A stretch of 35,201 nucleotides of DNA from an uncultured SAR116 cluster alpha proteobacterium (GTDB lineage: Bacteria; Pseudomonadota; Alphaproteobacteria; Puniceispirillales; Marisalimonadaceae): assembly GCA_902543145.1 (NCBI GenBank), contig CACBXG010000013.1, positions 1 through 35,201 of the forward strand, read 5' to 3'. Below are positions 17,406 through 24,279 of this stretch, in pieces. Below the pieces are notes generated by a model. That model had not been told where the DNA came from, ran no database searches, and worked only from the letters and a program-made list of their open reading frames with translations. Both the position numbers and the translations under genes were made by a program. Every line of letters begins with the position of its first letter. Positions within the stretch are counted from its first letter, which is position 1.

Positions 17406-18713
17406 CTAATCAAAAACTCTGTCAAATATATGATTAACATGAACAAAATGTTGATCTAAATTGAATAATTCATCTATTTCTTTTTCACTAAGGTATTTAA
17501 TCACTTTTTTATCATTTTTTAACAAGTTTTTGTATACATCTTTTCTTTTATGTTCTGGCGTTTTCCAAACTTTCATGGCATTTTCTTGAACCATTTCATA
17601 GGCATCTTCTCTACTAGCACCTTTCTGTGTTAGTGCAAGTAATACTTGTTGTGAGTGAACAAGACCACCAAGTTTTTCTAAATTTGTTAACATTGTACCA
17701 GGATAAATAAGCAAATTTTCAATTACATTATTTAATCTATGTAAAGCAAAGTCTAAAGTTATTGTTGCATCGGGAGCAATCATCCTTTCTACGGATGAAT
17801 GTGAAATATCCCGCTCATGCCACAATGTAACATTTTCTAAAGCTGGTATAACTGAAGATCTAACTAATCTTGCAAGTCCAGTTAGATTTTCTGTAAGCAC
17901 AGGGTTTCTCTTATGTGGCATTGCACTTGATCCTTTTTGACCTTGAGAAAAATATTCTTCTGCTTCCCTTACTTCAGTTCTTTGCATATGTCTTATTTCT
18001 GTTGCTAAGCGTTCAACACTAGATGCAATTATTGCCAGGGTTGAAAAGAACATTGCATGTCTGTCTCTTGGAATAATTTGTGTTGAAACATCTTCAGGTA
18101 CTAAATTCATTTTTTTAGATACGTAATTTTCTACAAATGGGTCAATATGAGCAAAAGTTCCTACTGCTCCTGATATAGCGCATGTACTAATTTCTTTTTT
18201 TGCTTCAATTAATCTTTTTTTATTACGTTTGAATTCAGCATAGTAACCAGCGAGTTTCAAGCCAAATGTAATTGGTTCTGCGTGAATACCATGAGATCTC
18301 CCAATTGTAATAGTATGTTTATGTTCGAAAGAACGTTTTTTTAATGTTTCAAGTAATTGATTAATATCATTTAATAAAATATCAGATGCGTTTCTTAATT
18401 GTATAGAAAGAGTAGTATCCAAAATATCAGAAGAAGTCATGCCCTGATGAATAAACCTTGCATCTTCTCCAATGTATTCTGCCAGGTTTGTTAAAAATGC
18501 AATTACATCATGTTTAGTTGTTTTTTCAATTTCATCAATTTCATTAATATCAAACTTCCCTTTTTCCCAAATTATTTTTGCAGATTTTTTTGGTATTACA
18601 CCTAATTTTGCTTGAGCATCACAAGCATGAGCTTCAAGTTGGAACCATATATTAAATTTCTCTTCTTGAGACCAAATTTTAACCATCTCTTTTCTTGAAT
18701 ATCTTTCAATCAT
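17406..18713 (-). CDS. purB: Adenylosuccinate lyase
   Basis: A 435-residue fumarase/aspartase-superfamily lyase acting twice in purine synthesis: SAICAR to AICAR, and adenylosuccinate to AMP, releasing fumarate each time. It carries KHDV (67-70), GMTSSDILDT (91-100), TIGRSHGIHAEP, and the signature loop GQKGSSAMPHKRNP with the catalytic Ser. The frame stays open for 29 more codons upstream, but the ATG at 18713 (MIERYSRKEM) matches the family start and has TTAGG a few bases ahead, so the longer form is rejected. It is first gene of the purB-purC-purS-purQ-purL-bolA-grxD run. Confidence 0.96.
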   Translation of the reverse strand: MIERYSRKEMVKIWSQEEKFNIWFQLEAHACDAQAKLGVIPKKSAKIIWEKGKFDINEIDEIEKTTKHDVIAFLTNLAEYIGEDARFIHQGMTSSDILDTTLSIQLRNASDILLNDINQLLETLKKRSFEHKHTITIGRSHGIHAEPITFGLKLAGYYAEFKRNKKRLIEAKKEISTCAISGAVGTFAHIDPFVENYVSKKMNLVPEDVSTQIIPRDRHAMFFSTLAIIASSVERLATEIRHMQRTEVREAEEYFSQGQKGSSAMPHKRNPVLTENLTGLARLVRSSVIPALENVTLWHERDISHSSVERMIAPDATITLDFALHRLNNVIENLLIYPGTMLTNLEKLGGLVHSQQVLLALTQKGASREDAYEMVQENAMKVWKTPEHKRKDVYKNLLKNDKKVIKYLSEKEIDELFNLDQHFVHVNHIFDRVFD

Positions 18714-18770
18714 TTCAAAACCTAAATCATTTTTTTTAGAAAGTTTGTATTTTTTCTTTTGATCTATTTT

Positions 18771-18776
18771 CTTATA
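18771..18776 (-). promoter_or_regulatory. Possible -10 for the purine operon
   Basis: TATAAG on the minus strand, about 58 bases before the purB ATG. The hexamer at 17 bases upstream (TGTATA) is a poor -35. The call rests on the -10 and on this being the only upstream gap in the operon. Confidence 0.3.
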
Positions 18777-18790
18777 CTGGATAAATAAAC

Positions 18791-18811
18791 ATATATACAC
18801 ATATATATATT
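18791..18811. repeat. Alternating AT tract
   Basis: A near-pure AT dinucleotide run interrupted by one CAC, in the divergent gap between purB and the small basic ORF. It is low-complexity DNA adjoining the presumed purB promoter. Confidence 0.6.
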
Positions 18812-18839
18812 TTGTTTTTAATTTTAATACGAGAATAAA

Positions 18840-19010
18840 ATGATTATCGGAACACTTTTGAAAAATGCGGTAAAAATTTTAGCAACTAATCCAGCAGCAA
18901 GAAAAAAAGCAGGAGAGTTAGCTTTAAAAGGTTATCAAAAAGCTAAACCAATTATCAAAGAAACTTCAAAATCTCTTAAAAAAACAATTAAAGAAAATTT
19001 AAAGAAATAA
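18840..19010 (+). CDS. Small basic protein, 56 residues, function unknown
   Basis: ATG at 18840 to TAA at 19008-19010. GAG lies about eight bases before the ATG (TACGAGAATAAA). The product begins MIIGTLLKNAVKILATNPAA and continues as a Lys/Ala-rich helix-prone tail ending KENLKK. It has many lysines, few acidic residues, no cysteine or tryptophan, and a short hydrophobic amphipathic N-terminus. It is divergent from purB and faces map with a 17-base gap. I do not recognise a family. Orderly codons, a plausible ribosome-binding site and exact fit in the only available gap argue for a real gene; a chance ORF cannot be excluded. It could be a nucleic-acid- or membrane-associated peptide. Confidence 0.55.
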   Translation: MIIGTLLKNAVKILATNPAARKKAGELALKGYQKAKPIIKETSKSLKKTIKENLKK

Positions 19011-19027
19011 ACACAAAAAATTAATTT

Positions 19028-19816
19028 TTAAATTGGGTAATCTGGTTGTGTATAACCTTTAGGAGAATTCGTAAAAACTTCATATCCATTTGATGTCACC
19101 CCTATACTGTGTTCAAATTGAGCTGATAAACTCTTGTCACGAGTAACTGCTGTCCAACCATCAGATAGAATTTTGACATCATATTTTCCTGAATTAATCA
19201 TAGGTTCAATGGTAAAAATCATACCTTCTTCAAGAACATCCCCAGTTTTTGGTTGACCATAGTGTAATATTGTTGGTGGTGCGTGGAAAACTTTTCCAAG
19301 ACCATGACCTGTAAAATCTCTTACAACTGACAATCCATTTTTTTCAGCATGAGTTTGAATTGCATGACCAATATCACCTGTAGTGCTCCCGGGTTTGACT
19401 GTTTCAATTCCTAACCAAAGGCACTCATAAGTTACTTTAGTTAAAAATTTTGCTTTCCTAGATGGCTCTCCTACAAAATACATTCTGCTTGTATCACCAT
19501 ACCATCCATCAAGTATTACAGTTACGTCAATGTTTAGAATGTCTCCTTCATCAAGAATTTTGTTACCAGGTATACCATGACAAACAACGTGATTTACAGA
19601 AATACAGGTGGATTTAGGAAATCCTCTATAATTCAATGGCGCTGGTTTAGCGTCATTTTTTAAAATATAATCATGACATAAATCATTTAGATACCCGGTC
19701 GAAACACCACTTTTAACATATGATGTTATGTAGTCTAAAACATCAGCTGCTAATTTACCTGCAGCATGCATTTTTAAAAATGCTGCTTTGTCATATAAAG
19801 CTATATCTTTTTTCAT
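19028..19816 (-). CDS. map: Methionine aminopeptidase, type I
   Basis: A 262-residue cytosolic MetAP removing initiator Met from new proteins. The five metal ligands are all in place: Asp97 (NIDVTV), Asp108 (YGDTSR), His171 (GHGLG), Glu204 (TIEPM) and Glu235 (QFEHS). His80 (VVCHGIP) is the conserved substrate-binding His. There is no N-terminal zinc-finger extension. A GAAG Shine-Dalgarno precedes the ATG. It is divergent from the CinA-like gene with a 100-base shared upstream region. Confidence 0.95.
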   Translation of the reverse strand: MKKDIALYDKAAFLKMHAAGKLAADVLDYITSYVKSGVSTGYLNDLCHDYILKNDAKPAPLNYRGFPKSTCISVNHVVCHGIPGNKILDEGDILNIDVTVILDGWYGDTSRMYFVGEPSRKAKFLTKVTYECLWLGIETVKPGSTTGDIGHAIQTHAEKNGLSVVRDFTGHGLGKVFHAPPTILHYGQPKTGDVLEEGMIFTIEPMINSGKYDVKILSDGWTAVTRDKSLSAQFEHSIGVTSNGYEVFTNSPKGYTQPDYPI

Positions 19817-19858
19817 TTTTACTTCAATTTTGTTTTATATATGATGACTATTTTTTGT

Positions 19859-19887
19859 AATATATAATCATAAATATTTACGTACAA
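19859..19887 (-). promoter_or_regulatory. Possible map promoter
   Basis: On the minus strand TTGTAC (19887-19882), 17 bases, TATATT (19864-19859), about 43 bases ahead of the map ATG. The -35 matches the consensus only in its first three bases. I found no convincing promoter for the rightward gene in the same gap. Confidence 0.35.
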
Positions 19888-19916
19888 TATTAATCTTTTA
19901 TTAAGGAATTTTTTTT

Positions 19917-20690
19917 ATGGTGGCAACTGCGGGTATAATAATTATAGGCGATGAAATCCTATCTGGAAGAACTAAAGACTCAAATATTAATTGGATCGCG
20001 TCTCAATTGGATGGTTTAGGCGTTAGATTAAAAGAAGCTAGAATTATTCCTGATGATTCAGATAATATCATTGAGACAATTCAAACTTTCTCAAATAAAT
20101 ATACATATGTTTTTTCTTGTGGAGGAATTGGTCCAACTCATGATGATATAACCACAGAGTGTGTTGCTAAGGCTTTCAATCAAAATCTATATAAAGATAC
20201 TGAGGCTATGAGAAGATTACAATTACATTATAAGGGCACAAACATTGAGTTTAATGAAGCTCGTCAGAAAATGGCAATTGTACCTACAAATTCTAAGCTA
20301 ATAGATAATCCAGTTTCAGCCGCACCTGGATATAGAATTGAAAATCTTTTTGTTTTTGCCGGTGTTCCAAAAATAATGCAGGGCATGTTTAACTCAATTT
20401 TGAATGACTTGATAGGTGGTAAAAAACTGAAATCAAAAACTGTATCAAGCAATATTGGAGAGGGCTTGATTGCAAAAGACTTAGAAAAAATAGAAAATGA
20501 ATTTTCAAACGTTAAAATTGGTTCTTATCCATATTTTAAACCAGGAAGTTTTGGTACATCTATTGTATTGAGGTCTGAAGATGAACTATCTCTAGAAAAG
20601 GCCTCTGAAGCAATTTTAGAAATTGTTATAAAATTAGGTGGAAAAGGAAAAATTTTAGATGGCAATGAGATTGATGATAGATCGTTATAA
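19917..20690 (+). CDS. CinA/MoaB-like molybdopterin-binding-domain protein
   Basis: A 257-residue single-domain protein of the CinA N-terminal (COG1058) type. It shows AGIIIIGDEILSGRTKDSN at the start, then FSCGGIGPTHDDITTE, which are the molybdopterin-binding-like motifs, and VSAAPGYRIENLFVFAGVP. The CinA C-terminal nicotinamide-nucleotide amidase domain is absent. In full-length CinA the N-terminal domain has ADP-ribose/CoA pyrophosphatase-type activity; whether this short form shares it is unknown. AAGGAA lies before the ATG. The stop codon directly abuts the stop of the convergent rhomboid gene with no base between them. Confidence 0.85.
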   Translation: MVATAGIIIIGDEILSGRTKDSNINWIASQLDGLGVRLKEARIIPDDSDNIIETIQTFSNKYTYVFSCGGIGPTHDDITTECVAKAFNQNLYKDTEAMRRLQLHYKGTNIEFNEARQKMAIVPTNSKLIDNPVSAAPGYRIENLFVFAGVPKIMQGMFNSILNDLIGGKKLKSKTVSSNIGEGLIAKDLEKIENEFSNVKIGSYPYFKPGSFGTSIVLRSEDELSLEKASEAILEIVIKLGGKGKILDGNEIDDRSL

Positions 20691-21410
20691 TTACTTTGAA
20701 CTAGGAACAGAGCCATTCAAGGTTTTGTTTTTTTTTGTAATTTTATTTTTCATTATATTTATTAAAAGTACTCCTGATATAAATCCACCAATGTGTGCAG
20801 CATATGCAACACCCCCAGAATTTAAGTCAGATCCATTAAAACTAATAAATTGAATTATTATCCATCCTCCAAGTACAATAAAAGCTCTTATTCTAAATAC
20901 TTTTACAAAAATTATAAACCAGAATAAAACTTTTATATTTGCTTTAGGGTATAAAACTAAATAGCCTCCAAGCACACCAGCAATCGCACCTGATGCACCA
21001 ATCATTGGTATTGTTGATGTTGGATCAATTATTGCTTGAGTGAACGCGGCAATAATTCCAGTAACTAAATAAAAAATTATAAATTTTAATTTCCCTAACC
21101 TTTCTTCAATGTTATCTCCGAAAATGTAAAGATAAGTCATGTTTCCAATTATATGCATCCAGCCACCATGTAAAAACATAGAAGTGAAAATTGATAAAAA
21201 TGGAGGTATGATTTTAAGATGTCCTGATAACTCAGAATGTCCAAATAAAATAGCTGGTATCATACCAAAACTTAAAAAAGTCTGTTCCACTATATAAGTA
21301 GGATCAAAAATTTGGTTAAGAAAAATAGATGAACAAGTGAATATTATTAACCAAGAAATAATTGGTTTATTCTTTGTTGGATTTTCATCTGCAAACGGAA
21401 ATAAAAACAT
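20691..21410 (-). CDS. Rhomboid family intramembrane serine protease
   Basis: A 239-residue integral membrane protein with about six hydrophobic segments. Catalytic Ser140 is in GASGAIAG and catalytic His206 in AHIGGF. HGGWMHIIGNM supplies His81, His86 and the oxyanion Asn90. So the Ser-His dyad and oxyanion residues are intact, which predicts an active protease cleaving transmembrane helices. The N-terminus FPFADENPTKNKPI is the usual bacterial start. Its ATG begins on the base after the panC stop codon, implying co-translation with panC. Substrates are unknown. Confidence 0.92.
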   Translation of the reverse strand: MFLFPFADENPTKNKPIISWLIIFTCSSIFLNQIFDPTYIVEQTFLSFGMIPAILFGHSELSGHLKIIPPFLSIFTSMFLHGGWMHIIGNMTYLYIFGDNIEERLGKLKFIIFYLVTGIIAAFTQAIIDPTSTIPMIGASGAIAGVLGGYLVLYPKANIKVLFWFIIFVKVFRIRAFIVLGGWIIIQFISFNGSDLNSGGVAYAAHIGGFISGVLLINIMKNKITKKNKTLNGSVPSSK

Positions 21411-22253
21411 TTAAAATTCAATATTATCAATGAGTCTGGTATTATTTATTGTAACAGATCCTAGAAATATTTTTTTACCTTCATAATTATTTTTTGAAAT
21501 TATATTAAGTTCGCTATCTCTCAATTCAAAATAATCAGGCATTAGGTCTTTAGACACTAGAAATGAATTGGCGTTATCTAATATTTCATTTAACTTTTCT
21601 CTTTTCTGATAAGAATTTACACTATTTTGAAGACACTTAAATAAGTTAGTAGCAATTTCTAATTCTTTTTCAGACAAATAATTATTTCTTGAAGAAAGGG
21701 CAATACCATTTTTTGATCTTATTATAGGAGCTTTTATTAAAGATATTTGTGGGTGTAATGATTTAGCCATTTTTTTTATTAAAATTTGTTGTTGATAATC
21801 TTTTGCACCAAAGACAGCTATATCTGGATTTATCAATTCAAATAATTTATTAACTACAGTCAATACTCCATCAAAATGCCCAGGTCTTATTTTACCACAA
21901 AGCTCAGATCCAAGACTTCCAGAATCTAAACTTTTAACTTTTTCGATTTTTGAAAATACTTCTTCAACACTTCTAGGAATAAATAAAATATCACAATGTA
22001 CTTTTTTTAATTTTTCTATATCTAATTCTTCAGTTCTTGGATATTTTTTAAAGTCTTCATTCTTACCAAATTGAAGAGGATTAATAAATATTGTTGTAAT
22101 TGTTTTTGATGCTTTTAGTTTAGCCAATTTTATTAGGGATAAATGTCCATCATGTAAATTACCCATAGTTGGAATTAAAGCTAATTTACCTGGCTGTTTA
22201 GAAAATTCTTCGAGGCTTTTATATAGTTCTTCTCTTGTACGAGTAATAACCAT
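21411..22253 (-). CDS. panC: Pantothenate synthetase (pantoate-beta-alanine ligase)
   Basis: A 280-residue class I nucleotidyltransferase-like ligase making pantothenate from pantoate, beta-alanine and ATP. It shows PTMGNLHDGHLSL with the HIGH-like motif (28-37), IFINPLQFGKNEDFKKYPRT, a pantoate-site RPGHFDGV, FGAKDYQQ and the KMSKS-like SSRNNYLS. Length is normal. panB is not in the window. It lies 48 bases after tRNA-Leu on the same strand and is followed without spacing by the rhomboid gene. Confidence 0.95.
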   Translation of the reverse strand: MVITRTREELYKSLEEFSKQPGKLALIPTMGNLHDGHLSLIKLAKLKASKTITTIFINPLQFGKNEDFKKYPRTEELDIEKLKKVHCDILFIPRSVEEVFSKIEKVKSLDSGSLGSELCGKIRPGHFDGVLTVVNKLFELINPDIAVFGAKDYQQQILIKKMAKSLHPQISLIKAPIIRSKNGIALSSRNNYLSEKELEIATNLFKCLQNSVNSYQKREKLNEILDNANSFLVSKDLMPDYFELRDSELNIISKNNYEGKKIFLGSVTINNTRLIDNIEF

Positions 22254-22272
22254 TAATGTAATGACCTATATG

Positions 22273-22297
22273 ATTTGTTTGATATGAAAAAACAAAT
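22273..22297 (-). repeat. Perfect 8-bp inverted repeat just downstream of tRNA-Leu
   Basis: ATTTGTTT (22273-22280) and AAACAAAT (22290-22297) with a nine-base loop, four bases after the encoded CCA on the minus strand. The T-run is within the left arm and loop on that strand rather than after the stem, so a classical terminator is not clear. It may help 3' processing of the tRNA, or partly end its transcript before panC. Confidence 0.4.
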
Positions 22298-22301
22298 AAT
22301 A

Positions 22302-22388
22302 TGGTACGAGCGGGGGGACTTGAACCCCCACGTCCTTATCGGACTCTGGATTTTAAGTCCAGTGCGTCTACCATTCCGCCACGCTCGC
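22302..22388 (-). tRNA. tRNA-Leu (anticodon TAA)
   Basis: An 87-base class II tRNA with encoded CCA (22302-22304). The anticodon stem is CTGGA/TCCAG with loop CTTAAAA, giving anticodon TAA. The long variable arm has a GTCC/GGAC stem. The T arm is GGGGG-TTCAAGT-CCCCC. The acceptor stem pairs GCGAGCG with CGCTCGT, so the first pair is G1-U72 rather than G-C. The discriminator is A73, as expected for leucine. Confidence 0.97.
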
Positions 22389-22404
22389 AAAACCATATAT
22401 TTGT

Positions 22405-22433
22405 TGTGTAACTTAGCTTTTTGGCTAAGGCAA
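22405..22433 (-). promoter_or_regulatory. Candidate tRNA-Leu promoter with palindromic spacer
   Basis: On the minus strand TTGCCT (22433-22428), 17 bases, TACACA (22410-22405), about 17 bases before the tRNA. The spacer is almost filled by an inverted repeat: CTTAGC (22412-22417) and GCTAAG (22424-22429). The -10 is weak (3 of 6), so this is tentative. Confidence 0.35.
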
Positions 22434-22494
22434 GTTTTTTATAGATTTAAATAATAATTTTTATATAGTTTGATTTATTGATTTGGAGAATAAT

Positions 22495-23595
22495 ATGGTG
22501 GAAAATAAATTAGGCAGTAAGATTGAAGGTGAAGAATATTTAGTTCTTCATGAATTTGCTAAAAAAGCTAAAGCAAAACTTTCAAAAGAAACTTGGGATT
22601 ATCTAATTGGTGCTGCTGAAACTGAAACGACCTTTAAAAGAAATAGATTTGCTCTTGACAGTTTAGCATTTAGACCAAGGGTACTAAGAGATGTTGAAAA
22701 TGTTGATATATCAACTAACTTATTTGGTCATTCGTTAAGAATGCCAGTAATCCTAGCACCTATAGGTTCGATGCAAGATTTTGTTGACGGAGCAGGAATT
22801 GCCCCAACAATTGCAGCATCTGAATTTGGTATATTGCACATGATTAGCTCTACTTGTATGCCAGGATTTAAAGAAGTCGCGAAAAGCGTAAATTATCCAA
22901 AACTATTTCAATTATATGTACGAGGTAACCAAAATTGGGTTGATGATCAGATCAAAAGTGCTATTGAATTTAATTATGCGGGTATATGTTTGACAGTCGA
23001 TTTAGATGCTTATGGAAGAAGAGAAAGAGATCTTGCAAAGAGATATAGGACAACATCAAGACAAAGTGCAAGTGGTTTTGAGTATCAAATGCGATTTTCA
23101 TGGAAAGATATTGATAGGATTAAATCTTATTGTGATTTGCCAATTATAATAAAAGGCATAGCTACTAAAGAGGATGCTTTATTGGCAATAAAACATGGTG
23201 TTGAAATAATTTATGTTTCTAATCATGGTGGAAGACAATTAGATTTTGGAGTTGGTGGTTTGAATGTTTTGCCAGAAATTGTTGAGGTAGTTAAAAATAA
23301 AGCAAAGATCATTTTTGATGGAGGTATAATGCGAGGCACAGATGTTTTAAAAGCAATTGCATTAGGAGCAGATTGTGTCGGCATTGGAAGGCTTCAGGGA
23401 TTTGCTGCTGCTGCTGGAGGATCTAAAGCTATTTTTCGAATGCTTGAAATACTAGAAACTGAAATTTTGACAGGCTTAAGATTGCTAGGATTAAACTCAC
23501 TCTCAGAACTTGATCAAAGTTATTTAAGCAAAGATTACGCATTTGATACTAAAAATGTATTAAGTGCTTTCCCATTAATTGATGAGGGATACTAA
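22495..23595 (+). CDS. FMN-dependent alpha-hydroxy-acid dehydrogenase/oxidase (LldD family)
   Basis: A 366-residue TIM-barrel flavoenzyme. The active-site SNHGGRQLD places the base His244 and Arg247. Also present are the FMN phosphate-site segments IIFDGGIMRG and GADCVGIGRL, Lys220 at the end of LPIIIKG, QLYV (Tyr141) and TVDLDAYGRRERD (Asp169, Arg177). It oxidises a 2-hydroxy acid such as lactate, glycolate or mandelate to the 2-oxo acid. I start at the ATG at 22495, because GGAG sits six bases before it; an in-frame TTG four codons earlier overlaps that site. No membrane insertion loop is evident. Substrate is not determinable. Its stop interlocks by four bases with the convergent HD-domain gene. 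Confidence 0.88.
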   Translation: MVENKLGSKIEGEEYLVLHEFAKKAKAKLSKETWDYLIGAAETETTFKRNRFALDSLAFRPRVLRDVENVDISTNLFGHSLRMPVILAPIGSMQDFVDGAGIAPTIAASEFGILHMISSTCMPGFKEVAKSVNYPKLFQLYVRGNQNWVDDQIKSAIEFNYAGICLTVDLDAYGRRERDLAKRYRTTSRQSASGFEYQMRFSWKDIDRIKSYCDLPIIIKGIATKEDALLAIKHGVEIIYVSNHGGRQLDFGVGGLNVLPEIVEVVKNKAKIIFDGGIMRGTDVLKAIALGADCVGIGRLQGFAAAAGGSKAIFRMLEILETEILTGLRLLGLNSLSELDQSYLSKDYAFDTKNVLSAFPLIDEGY

Positions 23596-24212
23596 GATAT
23601 ATTTGTGATTATTTCTTGAAATCTTTTTAGAAATCTTTTTTCGACATCATTGGCAGACAGTGCAACTATATTTTGATGTTTGGAAATCAAATTTGGCCTT
23701 TTAATTATTTGTGAGGCTTCTTTTTCTTCATAACCAGCTAAATCAATAGCTTCAAACCAAGCAAGAGCTTTATCAATTTTTTTTATTTTAGATTCTATGT
23801 TTTTAGGTAGTAAAGCTGGCAATCCAAACCTAAGATTAATAGCTTTCATTAAATTATCTTCAACATATCGATAACTGTTATTAAGAGCATATTTAAATGG
23901 TGTGATTAAATCTCCTATCACATACTCTGGTGCATCATGAAGTAGAGCTGCTAAATTCCATTTTTTATTTAAGCTTGGATATTCAATGTTGAAAAGTTCT
24001 TCAACTAACATAGAATGTTGAGCAACTGAATAAGGGTATTTACCAGTTGTTTGTCCATTCCATCTTGTTACTCTTGATAGCCCTAGAGCAATGTCTTCAA
24101 TTTCTACATCCAATGGAGATGGAGATAAAATATCAAGTTTTCTACCCGATAACATTCTTTGCCAAGCTCTTTGATTGATTTTTTTTAAAGGTTTAATGTT
24201 TTTATTTTGCAT
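23592..24212 (-). CDS. HD-domain phosphohydrolase, YfbR-like
   Basis: A 206-residue HD-superfamily protein. Metal-site residues are His66 (YSVAQHSML), His92-Asp93 in ALLHDAPEYVIGDLITPFK and a later Asp. This arrangement matches the YfbR/COG1896 family, whose E. coli member is a 5'-deoxynucleotidase. The N-terminus RAWQRMLSGRKLDILSPSPLDV is typical of alphaproteobacterial homologues. Nucleotide substrate is inferred from the family. It is divergent from the unrecognised membrane-anchored protein and ends in TAG interlocked with the TAA of the alpha-hydroxy-acid dehydrogenase. Confidence 0.85.
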   Translation of the reverse strand: MQNKNIKPLKKINQRAWQRMLSGRKLDILSPSPLDVEIEDIALGLSRVTRWNGQTTGKYPYSVAQHSMLVEELFNIEYPSLNKKWNLAALLHDAPEYVIGDLITPFKYALNNSYRYVEDNLMKAINLRFGLPALLPKNIESKIKKIDKALAWFEAIDLAGYEEKEASQIIKRPNLISKHQNIVALSANDVEKRFLKRFQEIITNIS

Positions 24213-24279
24213 TAAAAAAATATATTGATTTATTGTTCATTAAATATAAAAGAGAAAAAAATATTATTAAGGTTAAATT

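Noticed and set aside
18714-18800. Longer purB reading with 29 extra N-terminal codons
   Set aside because: The extension is low-complexity and Lys-rich, unlike the family. MIERYSRKEM at 18713 is the conserved start with a ribosome-binding site, and the extension would cover the promoter gap.
19016-19029. AAAAATTAATTTTT palindrome between the small ORF and map as a bidirectional terminator
   Set aside because: The stem would contain only A-U pairs with no room for a loop, so it is unlikely to form a stable RNA hairpin.
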